A stretch of DNA of 64,000 nt from assembly GCA_015501075.1 (NCBI GenBank), contig JADNYJ010000016.1:186001-250000 (forward strand). Direction: 5' to 3'. Numbering within the stretch: position 1 is the stretch's first letter; every line of letters begins with the position of its first letter. Shown here one piece after another: positions 59,101 through 64,000 of the stretch. A program made the translations under genes and the position numbers. The DNA is from Gymnopilus junonius (Eukaryota; Basidiomycota; Agaricomycetes; Agaricales; Galerinaceae). Below the pieces are notes generated by a model that worked only from the letters and a program-made list of their open reading frames with translations, made no database searches and was not told where the DNA came from.

Positions 59101-60070
59101 CAGAAAACGGGGGGGACCTCGCCCGAGACATTCTGATCCTGATCTTGCGAGCTTGGAAGTAGCTCAAGTCCTTGCTTCTGTTCAGAATAGACCACCATCT
59201 CCTTCCAGTATGATGGAGCGTGTTGACAAAGATTACGGCATGGATCAACATTATAAAGATTTGGACATTGATGAGGTGGATACAGTGCCAAGGACAAGCA
59301 ATGCACAGAGCGAAGACGCAGATGACGAAGAAGACACTACTGGTTTGCCCTATGATGAATCTGAAATAGGTCACGATGATGATGATATCGATGGTCTACC
59401 TTCCCTTTCACAGCGCCGACTCGGGTACTTTGATCTTCATCCTGAACGCCGTCAAGCACTGGGACGATCTGTGATTGACGAAGACAGCATCCGTGCGAAG
59501 CTTGCCAAAAACGAAAGCGATGAGGAAGACGATGTAGACGATGGGCAAGTATACGGCCCTCCTGAAGTTCGTCCTCTTCCAGCCCCTCCTGTTGGCCCTC
59601 CTACCATCCATGAACCAGCTCCTCTCGGACCTGTGAAGTCAACTGTTTCGGCCCTCAACAAGTCGGCTGAGGCACAGTCAGCGGCCGTTACATCCACTGG
59701 CAACTCACACAGCGCTCTGCCTGTCACTCCCAGCAAGACTGCAGCGCTCATTGAGATGTATCGTGAGCGCGAACGCGGTGCTTCACCCCAACCTAATCCC
59801 CCTGTCAACCCACCACAGATCGTTATCGCCCCTCTTCAACCTTCTCGCCTTCCAGTTCGTACCATTTCCCTGCCCAAAGACCCTAAAGACGCCTCCGCCC
59901 TTCCTCAACCTGCTGTTCAAATGCCTTCCCTCCGAGTCTCACCTCCCCCTGAACAGACAATGATCGAACCTCCACGTATCCAACTTGAAGAAACCGGCCG
60001 CGCCAGCCCCGGCCGCTACCAACACGGAGCGCCTCTTCACAATGTCATTGAGGATCCCGAAGAAGAATGA
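56184..60070 (+). CDS. Msb1/Mug8-domain (DUF1708) protein
   Basis: About 1,230 residues in four exons. It starts MPSIFSRSRTNSTPNKK and has a Lys/Ser-rich leader. The conserved domain follows: YGYLSYQRHVVLGLEQVEHL (56500), TPFIFSTTALDISSSAIKRL (56606), CLRWGLARVIRSVGG (56778), YPPTHFATHFLPGL (57009), SGHTPPTLSPLFGPLFFGLG (57121) and YLRAVNAMEHLILAFVRWQD (57219). This is the RhoGAP-like domain of yeast Msb1, linked to polarised growth and Cdc42/Rho signalling. The second half (58690-60070) is acidic and Pro/Ser rich, probably disordered. At 56380-56384 the frame requires one more C to continue from TLPSP into QDEPRQVQD. Other junctions (57905-57963, 58303-58350) splice cleanly. Function in basidiomycetes is inferred from the family. 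Confidence 0.88.
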
Positions 60071-61074
60071 AAATTTTCTGCAGTCTGCCAACTGTTGCTA
60101 AATCTTTACAGTATCAACTCTCTAGATTCAAGAAATTTTATTTTTTCATGGTTCAGACATTTTTGATCTTATCTTCTTTGGTCCTTTCTTCACTGCCATG
60201 CTCCATCTTACAGTCTTACAGATACCATTTTCAATGACTCTATTGATACCTGCGGGCCCGCGACCCGCTAGCTGGCCACCAAATCGCCTTGCCATCCTTA
60301 CACGTTACACTCTGACTACACTCTTTTCTTTCTGTCTAATTTGGATATTTCTGACCAAGTCACACATGTTGTTTTTCTCGATTATGCTCTCTATCTTTTT
60401 CTCGATCTCCTGTTTGCTACATATCGTAACTTTTCTCGGAGAACTAGGTGCATCTATATATTTAAATTGCTCGAATAATAACTCGAAATTTCTTTCAGTA
60501 TCAAGTCACATGACTCACTTAGCCACGGCCAGGACAGTTTGTATGTACCATCGTCTTAGACCAAAGCTTTACTTGACCACTACATACTGCTAGATCATAA
60601 CATCTATGGCTACCTCATGAAACGGTTGAAGCTCAAGGATGTCTTACAGAATGTTGCAGTTATCAGGATATGAAGCCCCATGTTTCTTTGGTGTTTCTGG
60701 ACTATGGAGCTACTGTAACCTGGAACCAGAATCTTGGTCAAAAGCCTATTACTATTCCTGCATTTATAACCGCCATAGTAGGTACCCTCCTGGTAGCAGC
60801 CTCCACGTATCACGACTTCTTTAAACTCGCCTTCGCAGGTTCAGGACAACTTGCTTGACAAGGACCAACTCGTTTCATGGAGCGTCTGGCTGCAGCTATG
60901 GATAGATACTCCAACACGAATATCTTGACCATTTATTGTGTTCCAAGGGTCAGAACCGAATATGTGGTGCTTTCAACTCTATCGGAGTAAAGGAAACTTC
61001 TACCACTGATATCATACTATCTTTACTCTCCGACGACTTTACCGCCGGGATCCACCTTGACTCTCTACAGGAAA
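60071..61074. other. Gap between the Msb1-like gene and a secreted-protein gene
   Basis: 3' UTRs of two convergent genes. A 131-codon plus frame at 60198-60593 and a 62-codon frame at 60670-60858 have no domain or coding-like composition. Nothing else seen. Confidence 0.4.
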
Positions 61075-61966
61075 TTACCCACAGGACGTCTTAAATATCG
61101 ATGAATCTACTGGACCTGGTATTATGTTGAAAAATCTTGTTGTCGTAAATGTGCGGAGGGCATCCGAAGCAGCAAAGTCGTATCGGACTAATGTGTTGGT
61201 AGAATCGAGGAAGGCGGTCACCTGGAGATTGCTGCCCATCTGAAGGATTTCATTTTAGCTACCTCTTACAGTTGATGAGAAGCAAGCAATGCCTACAGAA
61301 AATGTCCAGGAGGTTACTGGACCGTATAAATCATCGTGCGCAGTTCCTGAGAATACGGCGTTGGACAGAGACAAGAAATTGTCAGGGACAAGCAAGATAA
61401 ACGGAGCAACACTGTCAACAGAATAAGCAAAAAAAGTTCAAGGCAGGATGCCTCTAACTGCAACGCACAAGAAGGACGAGCACGTCGCCTGCGTTGTACC
61501 ACCGTTAAAGGAGAGGATGGAATTTGCTACCGTCCCATTGGCCGTCGTATTCGTGAAGTCAAAGATGCTGACTTCCAAGAGCCCATCACTAGCGCCGTCT
61601 GCTCGAATCTTCTGCTGACTGGGGCTCAGGTAAATCTGTGCACAAAACAGCTCTCAATGCCATTTCCAAGTTTACCGACTTCGATTCACTTACGAATCCG
61701 CTGATGATGTGGCTGACATTGACGTCAAACTTATGCTACATAGTACGACAAGTAACGAGTATGTAAGTCCAGGTCTTCATTGGTAGACGACTGTTGCTTA
61801 CTTGCATGTAGTTTGCTCGAAATTCTGACTGTATATTTGGAGGTTCGGGGTTCATGAACGCTGATGAATAAAATGCCCGCGACAAGGTTGTAGGTTGGGA
61901 TGTATTGTCCTGCGCTATACAGGTAGCAAACAAAATTGCTGAAAACGTAAGGAGAATGGACGACAT
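61075..61966 (-). CDS. Small secreted protein of unknown function
   Basis: The start at 61966 opens with a good signal peptide (MSSILLTFSAILFATCIAQ). After about 60 residues an intron begins near 61810. Coding-like blocks continue on the minus strand: FDVNVSHIISGF (about 61720), GLLEVSIFDFTNTTANGTV (about 61580), FNGGTTQATCSSFLCVAV (about 61500), LLVPDNFLSLSNAVFSG (about 61395), and MGSNLQVTAFLDSTNTLV (about 61240) to a stop at 61075. That makes about 230 residues in five or six exons, with several N-glycosylation sites (NxT). The exon borders are approximate. No family was recognised; the size and signal peptide fit a secreted effector-like or cell-wall protein. Confidence 0.55.
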
Positions 61967-62636
61967 TTTAAACTGAGGAAAAGTTGATGGAGAAATCAAA
62001 TATCTTTCCTTCTTTTATTGGCACCATACCGCTGAACAATGATCCTCATTAATCTCGTTCTCGCGGACAACTTTCACCGCGAGTGAAAGCGCAGTAGCTG
62101 CCTTGCGTACTGAAGCCGCCTACTTTGACAGCTGAGTCTCCTGGTATTTCATATTTTTGCGCATTGATCTGGCTCTGGCATGTCAACGACGTACTTCAAT
62201 ATCGCCTAGTAGTGGCGTTCTTTGACCGAACAATTGCTCCATGGTTCATGCCGAAGAGATTGAAGGCTACACTGCTTCGCCCGCAGCCTGATCAAGGTCG
62301 TGATTTCAACTAAAAATTATCCTTAGCAAGCGGATGAGTTTCTAATTGCATTGGTAATGTACAATTGAGTATCTAGAGAGGATTGAGTACAGGAGAAATA
62401 CAGACACGGTAAAGCTACAATAACCCTGAGATCTCCTGAAGCATAGCTAATGACGTTTGATGGAGATTGAAGTGATGTATAATAAATTATACTTGTTGGT
62501 ATTGAGACTGGCCGACACTTGATACAGCGAAGGAATCTTGGAAAAAATAGCGGAGGATATTCAATTGAGTCGTGATTCGTAATCCGTAAAAGTTGTAGCG
62601 CAAGAGGTGTAGTGCCCGAAATGAAATGACAGCAAG
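61967..62636. other. Gap between two small minus-strand genes
   Basis: Contains the promoter of the secreted-protein gene and the 3' UTR of the next gene. No open frame with a domain. Confidence 0.35.
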
Positions 62637-63236
62637 CTATATGTCCGATTCAATCATGGGCGTGTCTTTAAGCATTGTTTCAAGCTCCTCCAGTGATTTC
62701 TGGAACGAATCCAAAGTATCTGGATCCATCTTCTCGACGTCAATCGAATAAATGAGAGAGGCGATATCTGACGGAAGATCGGAATTCTCCTGGAAAACAT
62801 CCGACGAAAAATCCCAGGATATATCTTCATTGGCAGTACCATTGAAGACGACACCGGGATCTACATCGAAAGAAGCTGATGTGTCTGACCCGCTGTCGTC
62901 GTCCTGCACAAGAAAATCGAAGACATCTTCGCGCCTGTCAGGTAGAAAGTAACCACTTGACTCTGGCCTCGAAGCTGGTGAAACTTCGTGTGAAGTATCA
63001 GACTGGAAAGGGAACTCAAATGCCCTATTCTCGAATTGCGGAGATGCAAGATATTCGTCTACGTCTTTCCTACAATTGTATTCATCAGCATAAACCTCTA
63101 TAGAGAATAAAACGACATACCTTGCCTGCATCAAAATCTCAATGGGGACAAGCTTATCAAGGTCAGGAAAATCGCTCTGCGGGGCACTGTTGTACATGCC
63201 AGGTGATAAGGGGACAAATTTGATGCCGTAGGGCAT
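62637..63236 (-). CDS. Small acidic protein of unknown function
   Basis: The unspliced frame is 199 codons. A likely intron (GTATGT...TTGTAG, about 63072-63121) joins EILMQA to RKDVDEYLASP and shortens the protein to about 182 residues. It is strongly acidic and Ser rich (DDDSGSDTSASFDVD), with a leucine-spaced C-terminal helix (LDSFQKSLEELETMLKD). No signal peptide or membrane segment. The composition resembles an acidic activation region or an unstructured regulator; I do not recognise a family. A TATAAATA element lies about 80 bases upstream, which supports a real transcript. Confidence 0.55.
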   Translation of the reverse strand: MPYGIKFVPLSPGMYNSAPQSDFPDLDKLVPIEILMQARYVVLFSIEVYADEYNCRKDVDEYLASPQFENRAFEFPFQSDTSHEVSPASRPESSGYFLPDRREDVFDFLVQDDDSGSDTSASFDVDPGVVFNGTANEDISWDFSSDVFQENSDLPSDIASLIYSIDVEKMDPDTLDSFQKSLEELETMLKDTPMIESDI

Positions 63237-63313
63237 TTCAAAGAAGCTGAAGTGATAAGCGAGGGAGGATTAACGTTGCTTGTTGTACCCATAACATGAC
63301 TCGACGTGCCGGG

Positions 63314-63321
63314 TATTTATA
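63314..63321 (-). promoter_or_regulatory. Possible TATA box of the acidic-protein gene
   Basis: Minus-strand TATAAATA lies 78 bases upstream of the start codon at 63236, a sensible distance for a fungal core promoter. Confidence 0.5.
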
Positions 63322-64000
63322 CCTGAGTATGCCTTCCAACTAACAAGCAGGCATCCTCGTGGACCGAGCTTTCGACAAACAAGCGATCATACGTAACAAG
63401 TTGACAGATCGGCGTGAATGCGGGGCTTCGAAAGCCAAGTTGATACAAGCTTTGATACATTCTTTAAGAAGATATTCCCAGAATGGTAATCGCCTCCATT
63501 TCTATTGTATTGTCGAGTAGAGACGCCGATATGCCTTGATCTTGCTATAGGCAACCTAGTACTAAAATAGTTAGAGAACAAATAACAAAATGACATTTTT
63601 GTATTCACACCTCTTGGTCCGGCATTCCAGGCCAAAGCGTGAAATGGGAGCGTGATTATATGACAACAATAATGGCCATAATTGGTCGCCGGATCTAGTG
63701 CGATTACGCCACTTTTAGAACAATTACAGCCCTTTGCATAATTCCGTGAAAATCGAACAATTCCAAAATTGATCAGGTGACCGTGAGCCTCAGCCAAACA
63801 AAGGAGATTATGATTAGATCGATTGATGGCTCTGCTAACGACCCCTTGCCATGCCTGCCACCATATCTGACGACTTGAAAGAGCAGAGGAAATTAAAGGC
63901 CATGCAGGCTGTTCTATACACCTGATCGACAAAGTAATATTAAACTACTGAAATTTTGGACAAGTCAACAACCCTTTCAAATGTCGATGGTTACTAGCTT
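63322..64000. other. Right edge of the window
   Basis: A 181-codon minus-strand open frame (63387-63932) is present, but it has no recognisable domain and its composition is unlike the other genes. I do not call it. No repeat or RNA gene was seen. Confidence 0.35.

Noticed and set aside
60198..60593. 131-codon hydrophobic open frame on the plus strand
   Set aside because: Lies in the 3' region of the Msb1-like gene, has no recognisable family, and its hydrophobicity follows from T/C-rich sequence.
63387..63932. 181-codon open frame on the minus strand
   Set aside because: No domain, poor coding composition, no promoter or splice support.
1..64000. tRNA and rRNA genes
   Set aside because: No convincing acceptor stem plus GTTCGA-type T-loop combination was found by eye on either strand; a tRNAscan run would settle it.

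Overview
The window looks like a gene-dense piece of an Agaricomycete (mushroom-forming basidiomycete) genome. Genes are split by many short GT-AG introns of about 40-65 nt, and the families present (alpha-kinase, an integrase-core transposon protein, OPT and Dal5-like transporters, UstYa/DUF3328, a fungal DUF262 protein, an Msb1-like protein, SMC2) are typical of that group. All identifications come from reading translations and splice sites by eye; no database search was possible.

Layout. 0-7 kb: the end of an unknown gene, then an alpha-kinase gene and a DDE integrase-type transposase gene, both on the minus strand and bracketed by inverted copies of a ~200-bp repeat, so the whole may be one mobile unit. 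7.5-10.4 kb: a 5-oxoprolinase gene that ends after the HyuA half. 10.9-13.0 kb: an F-box gene. 13.7-16.3 kb: wreckage of two MFS transporter genes. 16.7-31.8 kb: a putative biosynthetic cluster. 32.4-33.7 kb: one copy of a ~1.4-kb dispersed repeat. 34.5-43.1 kb: a DUF262 gene and SMC2, divergent from a 231-bp gap. 43.1-48.7 kb: mostly empty. 48.7-51.8 kb: an OPT oligopeptide transporter. 52.2-56 kb: an unknown membrane-protein gene, the second copy of the dispersed repeat, and a decayed duplicate of that gene's 3' end. 56.2-60.1 kb: an Msb1/Mug8-like gene. 61-63.3 kb: two small genes of unknown function on the minus strand.

Main discovery. The minus strand at 19154-20976 encodes a secreted precursor of about 266 residues: a signal peptide, a short spacer with Arg-Arg sites, then sixteen near-identical 13-residue repeats (consensus EEFTDDVQSRYGR). 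Every repeat sits on its own 39-nt exon, separated by a diverged phase-1 intron. It is followed divergently by two tandem UstYa-family (DUF3328) oxidase genes and an ABCC-type exporter, with an MFS transporter on the other side. This is the gene content of a dikaritin-type fungal RiPP cluster (ustiloxin, phomopsin and asperipin are the known examples, from ascomycetes). Here it is in a basidiomycete, with an unusual one-repeat-per-micro-exon precursor. Product and function are inference.

Quality note. At least eight places in otherwise well-conserved coding sequence (five in SMC2) need one extra base in a short homopolymer to keep frame. This pattern suggests sequencing or assembly indels, although gene decay cannot be excluded from the sequence alone.
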